Of a stretch of DNA of 31,700 nt, positions 19,827 to 30,740 are shown piece by piece (positions within the stretch are counted from its first letter, which is position 1; every line of letters begins with the position of its first letter). The stretch lies in NCBI GenBank assembly GCA_015179025.1, contig WHUX01000408.1, forward strand, positions 1 to 31,700. The letters are read 5' to 3'. The position numbers and the translations under genes are program-made. Source of the DNA: Terfezia claveryi. Taxonomy: Eukaryota; Ascomycota; Pezizomycetes; Pezizales; Pezizaceae. The notes beneath the pieces are model-generated. The model was not told the origin of the DNA. It was given only the letters and a program-made list of their open reading frames with translations, and did not search any database.

Positions 19827-21347
19827 TCACAAGATAACATCAGGGTCCCGAGGCTTACGAGGATTATCCAGATGGAATTTTCGAATTAAATCGGCTGCTC
19901 CATCCTTCAGGTTCTCATATGGTTCCCATGTGTCGTCATCAGGACCGTAACCCTTCCAAAAGACTAAATACATAACCCATCCCTTCCTGAGCTCACTCGT
20001 CCTAACCTTTTCCACCTGGTATTTCGATTCTTTGAGGTCGACTGGAGGGGGTGTTGGTGAGCATCTGCCGGCAATCGTATTAAGGTGGTAGGGTTCCAAC
20101 AAACTAATATGAAAAACTGGGTGAGTTTTGCCTGTACTTGGGGGAAGCTCTAACTCATAGGCATAAGTGCTAATAAGCCGTTTAATTCTAAACTTCCCTC
20201 ATAACTTGTAGTCAAGCTTCTTGGTCGGACGCCTTGTTTTGATGTTCTTTGCATTGACCATAACCCAATCTCCCACTTTGAATGTTGGTTCCTTCTCTGC
20301 TACCTTGAGATTGTAGTATTTGGACAACCGGTCCTGCGCTGCCTTCATGTTTTCCCTCATAGCCTCTCTCATTACGTCCAAGGTTTCGACTGTCTTGACT
20401 GCCTCAGGGTTGTTCGATTCAGTTGAGGCTTCGGTTGGGTTCTGGAAATTATTTTCTGGGTATTGAGCATATGCGGTGAAGAATGGTGTGAGTTTGGTAC
20501 TAGAATGGACAGTGTTATTATAACAGAACTCGGCAAATGGTAATAACTTGACCACTCATCCTGATCCCTGCAGCAATACGTCCGTAGATAATGCTCAAGG
20601 GTCTGGTTGACTCGTTCGGTTTGACCATCAGTCTGGGGTGATATGCCGAGGACTTATTCAACTCAACTCCTAATAACGCATTACCTCCATCCAAAACGAA
20701 CTTGTAAACACCGAATCCCGATCCGAAATAACCCTCTTTGGTAATCCATGCAGCCTCCAAACATCCTTAACAAATATCCCAGCCAACTCTTTTGCCTTCC
20801 GGTTCTTTAAGGGAATGAAATGTGACATCTTAGTAAACCTATCAACAATAACCCAGATCTGATTATACCCTTTAGCTGGTGGTAAATCAGTGATGAAATC
20901 CATCGAAATATGTTCCCACGGCCTGTAGGGGATTGGAAGAGGTACGAGCTTGCCATATTTCTTGTGTTTTGCAGTCTTATTTCTTTGGCAAGCATCACAT
21001 GTGCGAACGTAGTTTCATACCCAGTCTTCCATATTAGGCCAGTAGTAATTTCGTTTCATAAGCTCGAGGGTTTTGTTACGTCCGAAATGACCTGCAACTT
21101 TAGTATCATGACACTGGAAAGCCACTTTCAACTTAAGGGAGTTGTTGTCAAGTATATATAGGCGACGTTCATAGGTTACCATGTCATCTTCTAAACCGTA
21201 ATGATCGAGTCCAGGGTACTCCTTGCCAAACTTCAATGCATTCCGAATCCCTAACCACTTGTCATCTTTGAGGCTAGCCTCTTGGATCTCTTTTGACCAA
21301 CTTGATTCTTCCGTTTGTGAGGCCTTCACTGCCATAATACGGCGCAT
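19827..21347 (-). pseudogene. pol: pol fragment: integrase and chromodomain (copy F)
   Basis: The sequence contains the HHCC zinc finger (CHDTKVAGHFG ... CDAC), the core (MDFITDLPPAKGYNQIWVI, SDRDSVFTSSFW, a TDGQTE-equivalent segment) and a chromodomain ending RKPRDPDVIL and stop at 19827. This ending is the likely original C-terminus, since A and C have lost a base just before it. CGA-to-TGA stops are at 20199-20201 and 21015-21017. Single-base losses near 20555 and 20672 break the core. Confidence 0.9.
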
Positions 21348-23009
21348 TACTAGACTCTCCTCACTTGTTCCTAGTTAGAATTGACCAGGCTTGAACATCC
21401 GAATCGTGTGGTCCTGCTTCTCTCTCCCTCCTCCGAGGTCAGGATTAACCTGACGAGAAAACGCATCTGCTTTGCCATTTTTATCACCTGGGCGGTAGAT
21501 GATTCTAAAATTAAACTGGCTTAGTATTTCCGCCCATCTGGCCTACCTTCGATTGAGTATCTTAGTGGAATTAAAGTACTCCAGGTTCTTGTAATCCGTA
21601 TATACTATTATCTCCTCCGGGGCACCCATGAGAAAATGTCTCCATTCCTGGAAACAATTAATAATTATGACCATCTCTTTATCATGGACATCGTAATTAA
21701 GTTCTGCTGGGATAAAGCATTTCGAATAGTACGCTACTGGGTGCCAATGACCATCTGGTTCTTTTTGGGATAGAATACCAGCTTTCGCTAGATCAGACGT
21801 ATCTGTCTCGATCATTTTTGGTCGTTCTGGGTGATATTGGCATAGTATCGGAGCAGTGGTGAACCTATATTTCAACTCATCGAAGGCCTGTTGACACTGC
21901 TGTGTCCAGTTCCAAAGAACTCCATTGTGCGTTAGTGTCTGAATCGGCAAAGCCAAACTACTAAAGCCTTGAGTAAACCAGCGATAGAAATTAGCAAATC
22001 CAATAAACCTCTACACTTCTTTGACGTTCCGAGGAGCCTGCCAGGCGAGGATATCCTCGACTTTCTTCTGCCCCTTTTGTATCCCCTTTGTACCTACTTT
22101 AAATCCCACGAATTCGACTTCTGGGACATAGAAAATACACTTGTCTATGTTGACACAAAGGTTATTCTCCGTTAGTTTCTGCAGCACCCAACGGACGAGC
22201 TCGACATGTTCTTCCTCTGTTTGGGTATAAATGAGGATATCATCAATATATACAACTATTCCTCGGTCAATTCGTTCCGATAGAATATTGTTAACATGTC
22301 GCTGGAAAACAGATGGCGTGTTAGTTAGCCCAAAAGGCATAACTGTGTATTCGTATAGGCCATATCTTGTCTTAAACGCTGTTTTCTACTCGTCTCCCAC
22401 TGCTATTCTGAGTAGGTGAAACCCGAGTTTGAGATCGAGTTTGGAGAAAACCTGTAAAGTACCAACTTGTTCCATTAGGGTAGTCATAAGTGGTAGGGGA
22501 TACTTGTCTTTTTTGGTTATGGCATTGAGCCCTCTATAGTCTATGACTATTCTGAGCTTGCCATTTGGCTGTTTGGCGAAGAATATAGGAGCGCCAGCAC
22601 TGCTTTTGCTCGGTTTTATCTTGCCGGTTCGGAGCATCTCATCTAGGTATTCTTTGAGAAGCTCCAGTTCATCAGGGGAGAGGGGGTATAGTTTTCCTGA
22701 TGGGAGACTCTTTCCTTCTTTTAACTCAATTGTCATGTCTTGTGGACCGTGCATAGGAAGGGCGGATTGCAACTCCTTTCCAAAGATTTTTACAAAATCC
22801 CTGTACTGTGTTGGAAATCGATCAGCACGTTTATGGATATTTTCAGTCGCTGTTATTTTCATAACTTTGCGAACATCTCCATTAGCGAACCTCTGATAAT
22901 CCCATTCCCCTATTTCAATTAATCCAACATATTGAGTCTCTGCAAGTACTTCGTCAAAGTCAGCGAAATCTGTAACCTCCTCAATTTCTAACGCTCTTTT
23001 TAGCTCGAG
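21348..23009 (-). pseudogene. pol: pol fragment: reverse transcriptase and RNase H (copy F)
   Basis: RT begins in LYPLSPDELELLKEYLDEML and continues [35 protein letters not shown] (first Asp), MPFGLTNTPSVFQ and [12 protein letters not shown] (YxDD, the polymerase site). RNase H has ETDTSDLAKAGIL and VYTDYKNLEYF. Three stops compare with an intact codon elsewhere: TAG for TGG at 22386-22388 and TAG for CAG at 22011-22013 and 21543-21545. All domains are collinear with copies A, D and G, and there is no large deletion. Confidence 0.92.
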
Positions 23010-23757
23010 TCCGTAAGGAGTGGTGACTCGTAGCTTATCACAATTGGCTTTAATCCAATCCATCCCCAAAATGAGTGGTAGACTTGGTTTGAGGCATGCT
23101 ACCTCCGTTACCAGGTCAAGAGTTTTGTTTCATCCCGATCTTGCATCTGGGACCTCTATCTGCAGGTTCTGAACCTGCACTGTGCCAGACCTCTTGAGAA
23201 TCGAGCTGTCGGCGCTCTCTAATCTTAGTCTTTTCTCCCTCTTAACCCAAGGCAGCATCATCTGTTCAACAAAAGAAGAATCAAAAATCGTGGCTTCTGT
23301 GCCAGTATCAACCAAAGCCTCAATGGAAATTTCGCGTTTATTTCCTCCGTACATCCAAGATAACTTAACAGAGATAAGAAATTTCAGTCCTTCACGCTTC
23401 AATACCTTTGCACCTGATTTTCCTGCCAAAGAGAGATCCTTAATTCCATCCAATGAAATATCTGGCACCACTACCTTTCGTAGTCTTTTTTCGAGTATGC
23501 CTATATGAGGAGCCACCTCATCATCAGCTTTTCTTTTTGTCCCTTTTATTTGCGTTTTTATTTGATAAAGAAAGAGAAGAAATAGCAGAAAAGGACAAAT
23601 TACGAGAAACAGAACTAATCAAAACAGGGTCAATATCCATAGGTTCCCCTTCATGTTCCTCCTTCCAACTGCCAACAGAGATGCCATTCCTTATAACACA
23701 AATAGAAAACCAATCCTGCGAGACTATCTGACCCGACATACTAGATAGCTCGCATCC
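23010..23757 (-). pseudogene. pol: pol fragment: aspartic protease and upstream linker (copy F)
   Basis: The active site reads ALVDTGTEATIFDSSF and the domain closes near LILGMDWIKAN. The upstream linker, directly after the gag-pol TAG, contains SQDWFSICVIRNGISVGSWK, an acidic MDID segment, Ser-rich LSLSNKN and a Lys/Arg-rich stretch. An eight-base A-rich run at 23544-23551 (T on the + strand) replaces copy G's seven A and shifts the frame between linker and protease. Confidence 0.9.
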
Positions 23758-25853
23758 CTAACAGTCTGAATTCTCCCCATAATCCAACTCATCCTCACTA
23801 ACAATGTGCCTAAACTGAACCTCAAGTGGCGCTACTACAGCCGCTCCTGCAGACACTGTCGCCACTTTCTTAGCTTCCTCCTTTCCCTTTTCCTTTCCCT
23901 TTGCCTTTGTTTCATCCGTAACCTTCTAACCGATAGAACAGTCACCCATCATGTGAGATTTGTCCCCACACTTAATGCACTGTCTGTCCTTCTTTCAAGC
24001 CTGTCTCATAGCATATGTAACGCTATCTTGGCCAGGCTCTTTGGCTTTCTTAGAAGGAGTATCTAACTTGGATTTAGCTTTAGCATAGGCTTAGTTTTTG
24101 CCTTTTGCTTGGGCTTGGTAATTCGGTCTTTGAGGTTTTCGGACTTCTTTTCGGCATCCTTGGGAGTGTTGGGTACCTCCTTTTTCGCACCAGCAGCCTG
24201 TTCTTTTTGACGGAACTGGCTCTGTGCATGTGCCTCCCTAACCTTCTCATACTCAACCTGAGACCCGGCATTTGCGATGGCCTGAAAGCATATTTCTGTG
24301 CTCACAGGTACCTTGTCTAGAATGTCTTTGTCAGTACTAACTCGGACCATATGGGCCCGAGTCTCAGGCTGAATAGCACTAATCAGGTGCTCCCAGAGCT
24401 GTTCCTGTAGTAGTACCGCTACTAAATGATGAACCCTGACACGAGCGATGAAATCTTTTATCAACTCACTTTGCTTCTGGAACTCCTTCTGAAGGGAGAC
24501 CTTCGCATCTCGCTTCTCATGCTGGTTCTGGTGTTCGTTTATGAATTCACGTTTAAAGACATTAAACGTGTCCCATTCAACCCATCCGCAGTTAGCATCT
24601 GGTGTTCGCTTATGTTGGTTGGTGTAATACCAGGTGCTCGCACCTCCTGTAAGTAAATCCGCTACAAACAGGATTTTTTCGCTATTAGTAGAGTATATTA
24701 GCGGCATGCGTTCAAAGGTGTGGTCTACCTTCATCAGAAATTCCTTCAACTTGCTTGAAGTTCCATCGAACTTCGGTGGTAGGGGGAGGTTTCGGGGTTC
24801 TTTCTTGTCAGAAAGAACTCAGGTTTTTTGGACTGGAGATGGAGGAGGTGGAGGTGGTGGAGGTGGTACTGGACCTGTCCGAGTACCACGGATGATGAAA
24901 TCTTCGATGTCATCATCAATCGATCGAGTTTGTTTTGGTGGGCGCTGTTGGCCAAGTGGTTACTCTTGTAGGTCTTTGAGCTTTCGTTTGTGAGTTTGGA
25001 TTCGGCGAGAGAGTTCTTCTACCGATTCCTTGTTAGTTTCACAACTCCAAATACGATTATCTTGTTCTTGTTTGATCGCTTTTTGTGCCCAATTGTTTAG
25101 CTTGCCCACATCGGCTTTGATCCCATCAAACTCAACCTTAGCTGCATCTATTATTGCCTCCGTATCCTCCTTGAGCTTCTTTGTTAGCTCTTTCCATTAG
25201 ATTTCTAATGTTTCCTTAATGGAAACTGTTAGCCATTTCACAGCATCTTCTTGTCCATCCGTTTGCCCTTTTAGAGCTGCTACTTCTTCAGTTACCTGTT
25301 GTCGTAGCAACTTTAAGTCTTCATAAGTTGCTCTTGCACCATTAAATACAATAGTATGAGCTTTTTGTGCTTGTTTTAGAAAACTAGCTTGGGCATTTAA
25401 ACCTTCAGTAAGGTTCAGAATTTCGGCTCATTGCCGTTCGAATTCTGTAGCTCCATCTCGAACTATTCTAGCCAATAATTCATCATATTTTTGTTGGCTT
25501 AGTCCTGTGCGAGGGGGTCGAATTGTATGTAGCGGGAGTTGAGCGGGGTGGCGTTGTGAGGAAGCATTGCTGTTTGTTCGTCGAGGTGGCCTTCGGGAAG
25601 ATAGGCCAAATCAATCAATTAATTCAGGTGGAAATGACTGTAACTCATCTGGACTATATATGGGGTGTCTGGAGGATTCTATCACACGAGATAGGATATC
25701 CTCCATTGGGATGTCAATAAGATCATCTTCCGTATCTGTATCTGATTGTGGAAGATTGTGTGGTCTTTGGGTGATGGCACGAGGTGTGACATCTGGGAAT
25801 GTAAGGGGTTGGTAGAGCTAGCGAGGCCCTCTTGATGTTTGTGAACTAGACAT
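23758..25853 (-). pseudogene. gag: gag (copy F), with multiple stops
   Basis: The start is ATG at 25853-25851 (MSSSQTSRGP), 49 bases from the LTR. An acidic N-terminal region (TEDDLIDIPMEDILSR), a coiled-coil segment (LNAQASFLKQAQKAH ... QVTEEVAALKGQTDGQEDAV), a basic segment and a Pro-rich tract come first. A capsid-like region (FIARVRVHHLVAVL) and zinc knuckle C-X2-C-X4-H-X4-C follow, ending at the shared TAG, 23758-23760. Stops by C-to-T or G-to-A lie at 25818-25820, 25611-25613, 25428-25430, 25197-25199, 24960-24962 and 23936-23938. The zinc knuckle and coiled coil suggest RNA binding and particle assembly. Confidence 0.9.
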
Positions 25854-25902
25854 GATTTTGTGTAAATAGCAAATGAAACGAGAATCACTGGCTACAAAGT
25901 AA
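25854..25902 (-). other. Leader and candidate self-priming site (copy F)
   Basis: The strand reads TTACTTTGTAGCCAGTG directly after the 5' LTR. There is no TGG at the usual place for a tRNA primer. ACTTTGTAG (25900-25892) is the exact complement of CTACAAAGT in the same LTR (26048-26040). Confidence 0.5.
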
Positions 25903-27292
25903 TGTCACGGGGGCCCTATTGACTGATAGTGCTCTTGCAACTATTAGGATGGCCGTAATTTGCTGCCGCAACGATATCTATTCCGCAACACAAAATAAAT
26001 CCTATGTCACTTGAACGTAAAGTTAACTCAAGACTTAGAACTTTGTAGGCTTCGTATACTCAAGGTGCTCTTGCTTTCGAATACTCGCTGGTGGTAGAAT
26101 AAATTCAACCGGAACTACTTGCACTATTTATATCCCACGGTGTTCATAGATATTCTTATGATAAAAATATTTTTATATAACGCGGGCCTACCTGTCACCT
26201 TGGAATTTCTTCCTAAGTGTTATGCTATCCACACCTTTGTTAACACAGTTGCTATCTGCACTCGTTGTCACAGGTTACTAACCCGAACGTAGAGAATATT
26301 CCCATGTCTGCATGTTATACATACTTCTTTTATAGCTTGCTTATCCCATTTAAGAATTCTTATCCGAGACAACTAAATTCAATTTCAGATACGTTACCAA
26401 TCCCCGATACTATCGAATTACCATCCGACAATATCCGAAGGTATCTAATTATGTTTCCGGCAATATTCACTTAATAGTGTCTAGTGTCCATTGAAAATAA
26501 TTTTCAACTGCACATAACTCTATGAATAGAGAACTGTGGGTCACAAGTAGATTACCATTGGAAAGGTATAAACGCATAGAAGATTATAGAATCTTAGTTT
26601 ATCTCGATACCCAAATTATTCACGGAGTTATTACCAATAATAAGTAAACCTCCTTGTGGACCTATATGACCATATTAAAGGTCCTATATCTATATGGGTT
26701 TAACTCCGATCATAAAAAGGATTGCAGAAATGGAATCAGAACGAAGAGTAGGCCTAGATAGAACCTTAAAACATTAAATTTGGAGAACTTTATGTTTCGG
26801 CCCTACCTTTGGCCTCTGTCCTGGGTGCACTCCCTTATAGTGTCACCGGACACACTTTGGTCTAAAGTGCGCCCTCGGTTGTTCATTTTTTTTGTTATTT
26901 TTACCGAATTATTTTCTTTAAGTTCAGGGTAATAATGAGCAATTCAGGGTAACGCCAATACTCCAGAGTAACAGTTAATAGCTAGTATATATATGCATAT
27001 AGCCAGCATATTGATCTGGGTATAACTATTGAACCATTAATCAGATACTTATGAAACTTAAGCCGTAGCTCCCTCAAGGGTCTATGGACGTTCCATGAGG
27101 GTCTTAACTATCTGGGATGATTATAAACCACTTCCGAGGTTCATACCCATTTCATATACTTAACTCTTATAGACAAGTATTAGAAACGTTTGCACCACAC
27201 TGCTAAGAGTATACCTTGAGTCTATATAGATCCTAGGGTCGGTCTGTAAGGGCCCAAGTACCTTTGGTAGGGCTGGATGTCACCCCGTGATA
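25903..27292 (-). repeat. 5' LTR of copy F, with a 72-bp deletion
   Basis: The LTR starts TGTCACGGGG and ends CCCCGTGATA as read on the + strand; the last C is now T. It is 1,390 bp because 72 bp present in the partner LTR after 18226 are missing here after about 25992. The deletion lies between two CAACACA copies in the partner, so slippage or microhomology explains it. Confidence 0.93.
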
Positions 27293-27297
27293 GGGGA
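27293..27297. repeat. Target-site duplication of copy F, right
   Basis: GGGGA, matching 18118-18122. Copy G's LTR resumes directly after it with TTGGTAACG. Confidence 0.9.
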
Positions 27298-27866
27298 TTG
27301 GTAACGTATCAGAAATTGAATTTAGTTGTCTCGGATAAGAATTCTTTAATAGGATAAGCGAGCTATAAGCGAAGTACGTATAACATGCAGACATAGGAAT
27401 ATTCTCTACGTTCGGGTTAGTAACCTGTAACAACGAGTGCAGATAGCAACTGCATTAACAAAGGTGTGGATGGCATAACACTTAGGAAGAAATTCCAAGG
27501 TGACAGGTAGGCCCGCATTTTATAAAATATTTTTATCATTAGAATATCTACGAACACCATGGGATATAAATAGTGCAAGTAGTTCTGGTTGAATTCATTC
27601 TACCACCAGCGAGTATTCGAAAGCAAGAGCACCTTAAGTACACGAAGCCTACAAAGTTCTAAGTCTTAAGTTAACTTTACGTTTAAGCGCCATAGGATTT
27701 ATTTTGTGTTGCGAAATAAGATCCGTCATGAGGAACTACTGTTGGACTAAACTTTACTGCTATAGGATTGATATTCTGTGTTGCGGAATAGATATCGTTG
27801 CGGCAGGAAATTACGGCCGTCCTTATAGTTGCAAGAGCGCTATCAGTTAATAGGGCCCCCATGATA
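27298..27866 (+). repeat. 5' LTR of copy G, second part
   Basis: This 569-bp stretch completes the LTR begun at 17230. It ends CCCCCATGATA, two transitions from the usual CCCCCGTGACA. It contains the TATA-like box and CTACAAAGT at 27649-27657. Confidence 0.92.
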
Positions 27867-27918
27867 TTACTTTGTAGCCAGTGATTCTCGTTATCATTTG
27901 CTATTATACTCTCAAATC
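27867..27918 (+). other. Leader and candidate self-priming site (copy G)
   Basis: TTACTTTGTAGCC follows the LTR. ACTTTGTAG at 27869-27877 is complementary to 27649-27657 in the LTR. The 52-base leader is short and ends at the gag ATG. Confidence 0.5.
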
Positions 27919-30008
27919 ATGTCTAGTTTACAGACACCAAGAGGGCCTCGCCAGCCCTACCAACCCCTAACATTCCCAGATGTTACACCCCTGCCATCAC
28001 ATAAAGACCTCACAATCTTCCACAGTCGGATACTGATACGGAAGATGATCTCATTGACATCCCAATGGAGGATATCCTATCTCGTAGGATAGAATCCTCC
28101 AGACATCCCATATATAGTCCAGATGAACTAAATCATTCCCACCTGGATTAATCGATCGATTTGGCCTACCCTCCCGAAGACCACCTCGACAAACAAACAG
28201 CAATGCCTGTTCCCAATGCCATCCCGCACAACCCCCACTACGACCAATTCGACCCCCTAGAACAGGACTAAGCCAACAAGAATATAACGAATTATTGGCT
28301 AGAATAGTTCATGATGGAGCCATAGAATTCAAACGGCAACGAGCCGAAATCATGAACCTTACAGAAGGTTTAAATGCCCAGGCTAGTTTTCTAAAACAAG
28401 CCCAAGAAGCTCACACAATCGTATTCAATGGTGCGAAAGCTACTTATGATGATCTAAAGTTACTGCGACAGCAAGTAACTGAAGAAGTAGCTGCCTTAAA
28501 AGGACAAACTGATGGGCAAGAAGACGCAGTTAAGAGGCTAACAGTTTCCATTAAGGAAACTTTAGAAATCCAATGGCAAGAGCTGACAAAAAAGCTCAAG
28601 GAGGACACGGAGGCGATAATTGATGCAGCCAAGGTGGAGTTTGATAGTATCAAGGCAGATGTTAGCAAGCTGAATGATTGGGCACAGAAAGCGATTAAAC
28701 AAGAACAGGATGATTGTATTCGCAGTTGTGAGACTAATAAGGAATCGGTAGAAGAACTGTCTCACTGGATTCAAACTCACAAACGAAAGCTCAAGGACCT
28801 ACAAGAGCAGCCACTTGGCCAACAACGCCACAAAATAAACTCGATCAATTGATGATGATATCGAAGATTTCATTATCCGTGTACTCGGACAGGTCCAGTA
28901 CCACCTCCACCACCTCCACCTCCACCTCCACCACCTCCAGTCCAGAAAACCCGGGTCCTTTCTAACAAGAAAGAACCCCGAAACCTCCCCTTACCTCCGA
29001 AGTTCGATGGAACTTCAAGCAAGCTGAAGGAATTCCTAATGAAGGTAGATCACACCTTTGAACGCATGCCGCTAACCTATTCTACTCATAGCGAAAAAAT
29101 CTTGTTTGTAGCGGATCTACTCACAGGAGGTGCGAGTACCTGGTATTATGCAAACAACACAAGGAACACCAGATGCCAACTCCGGATGGGTTGAATGGGA
29201 CACGTTTAATGTCTTTAAACGTGAGTTCATAAACGCACACCAGAACTAGTATGAGAAGCGGGATGCAAAGGTCTCCCTCCAAAAGAATTCCAGAAGAAAG
29301 GTGAGTTGATGAAAGATTTCATCGCTCGTGTCAGGGTTCATCAGTTGGTAGCAGAACTAGCACGGGAACAGCTCTGGGAGCACCTGATTAGTGCTATTCA
29401 GCCTGAGACTCGGGCCCATATGGTCCGAGTCAGTACTGACAAAGACATTCTCGATAAAGTGCCAGCAAGTACAGAAATGTGCTTTCAGGCAATTGCTAAT
29501 GCCGGGTCTCAGGTTGAGTATGAGAAGGTTAGGGAGGCACATGCACAGAGCCAGTTCCGTCAAAAAGAACAGGCTGCTGGTGCGAAAAAGGAGGTTCCCA
29601 ATACTCCCAAGACTGCCGAGAAAAAGTCCGAAAACCTGAAAGACCGAATTACCAAGCCGAAGCAAAAGGCAAAAACCAAGCCTGATGCTAAGGCTAAATC
29701 CAAATCCGATACCCTTCCAAAAAGCCAAAGAGCCTGGCCAAGATAGCGTTACGCATACTATGAGACAGGCTCGGAAGAAGGATAGACAGTGCATCAAGTG
29801 TGGGGACAAAACTCACATGATGGGTGACTGTTCAATCGGTTGGAAGGTTACGATGAGACAAAGGCAAAGGGAAAGGGAAAGGGAAAGGAAGAAGCTAAGA
29901 AAGTGGCACAGTGTCTGCAGGAGTGGCTGTAGTAGCGCCACTTGAGGTTAGTTTGGGCATATTGTTAGTGAGGATGAGTTGGATTATGGGGAAAATTCAG
30001 ACTGTTAG
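27919..30008 (+). pseudogene. gag: gag (copy G), frameshifted
   Basis: The start is ATG at 27919 (MSSLQTPRGPRQPYQP). The frame breaks near 27986 by a one-base loss and at a CAA-to-TAA change just after. The longest intact part is 28295-28852: a coiled-coil-like segment with KQAQEAHTIV, VTEEVAALKGQTDGQ and KKLKEDTEAIIDAAKVEFDS. A Pro-rich tract coded by CCACCTCCA-type repeats follows at about 28900-28950, then a capsid-like region (29306 onward, FIARVRVHQLVAELAREQLWEHLIS) and a zinc knuckle near 29790-29830. It ends at TAG, 30006-30008. Most lesions are single-base losses. Confidence 0.9.
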
Positions 30009-30048
30009 GGATGCGGGCTATCTAGTACGTCGGGTCGATAGTCTCGCA
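30006..30048 (+). promoter_or_regulatory. Possible stop-codon readthrough signal between gag and pol (copy G)
   Basis: GAC TGT TAG GGA is followed by TGCG (30012) and CTATC (30018-30022), which can pair with GATAG (30037-30041) and CGCA (30045-30048). F keeps both pairings and D keeps most. The TAG is in frame with gag and, judged on copy G's linker, in the same frame as the protease. Confidence 0.45.
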
Positions 30049-30740
30049 GGATTGGTTTTCTATTTGTGTTATAAGGAATGGCATCTCTGTTGGCAGTTGG
30101 AAGGAGGAACATGAAGGGGAACCTATGGATATTGACCCTTTTTGATTAGTTCTGTTTCTCGCAATTTGTCTTTTCTGCTATTTCTTCTCTTTCTTTATCA
30201 AATAAAAACGCAAAAAAAGGGACAAAAAGAAAAGCTGATGATGAGGTGGCTCCTCATATTGGCGCACTCGAAAAAAGACCACGAAAGGTGGCGGTGCCGG
30301 ATATTTCATTGGATGGAATTAAGGATCTCTCTTTGGCAGGAAAATCGGGTGCGAAGGTATTGAAGGTGAAGGACTGAAATTTCTTATCTCTGTTAAGTTA
30401 TCTTGGATGTACGGAGGAAATAAACGCGAAATTTCCATTAATGCTTTAGTTGATACTGGCGCAGAAGCCACGATTTTTGATTCTTCTTTCGTTGAACAGA
30501 TGATGCTGCCTTGGTTAAGAGGGAGAAAAGACTGAGATTAGAGAGCGCCGACGGCTCGATTCTCAAGAGGTCTGGCACAGTGCAGGTTCAGAACCTGCAG
30601 ATGGAGGTCCCAGATGCAAGATCAGGACGAAACAAAACTCTTGACCTGGTAACTGAGGTTGCGTGCCTCGAACCAGGTCTTCCACTCATTTTGGGGATGG
30701 ATTGGATTAAAGCCAATTGTGATAAGCTACGGGTCACCAC
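30009..30740 (+). pseudogene. pol: pol fragment: linker and aspartic protease (copy G)
   Basis: The linker follows the TAG and contains a basic KKGTKRKADDEV segment. The seven-A run at 30212-30218 puts it in frame with the protease. The protease has DTG at 30452-30460 (VDTGAEATIFDSSF) and closes near LILGMDWIKAN. One-base losses interrupt it near 30365 and 30513. It is the least damaged protease of the three copies. Confidence 0.88.

Larger units (their letters stand above)
18123..27292 (-). mobile_element. Copy F: complete Ty3/gypsy chromovirus
   Basis: This reverse-strand element of 9,170 bp has two LTRs (25903-27292 as 5', 18123-19582 as 3'), a primer site, gag, protease, RT, RNase H, integrase, chromodomain, hairpin/polypurine stretch and GGGGA duplications on both sides. 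It is the only structurally complete element here and the youngest layer of the D-G-F nest. All ORFs are broken, mostly by C-to-T type stops, so it is not autonomous. The LTRs differ at about 14 positions in about 250 bp that I compared, 11 of them transitions. Confidence 0.95.

Noticed and set aside
17230..27866. Two separate solo LTR fragments at 17230-18122 and 27298-27866
   Set aside because: They join to exactly one full-length LTR, and the intervening element has its own LTRs and a GGGGA duplication. It is one LTR with an insertion.
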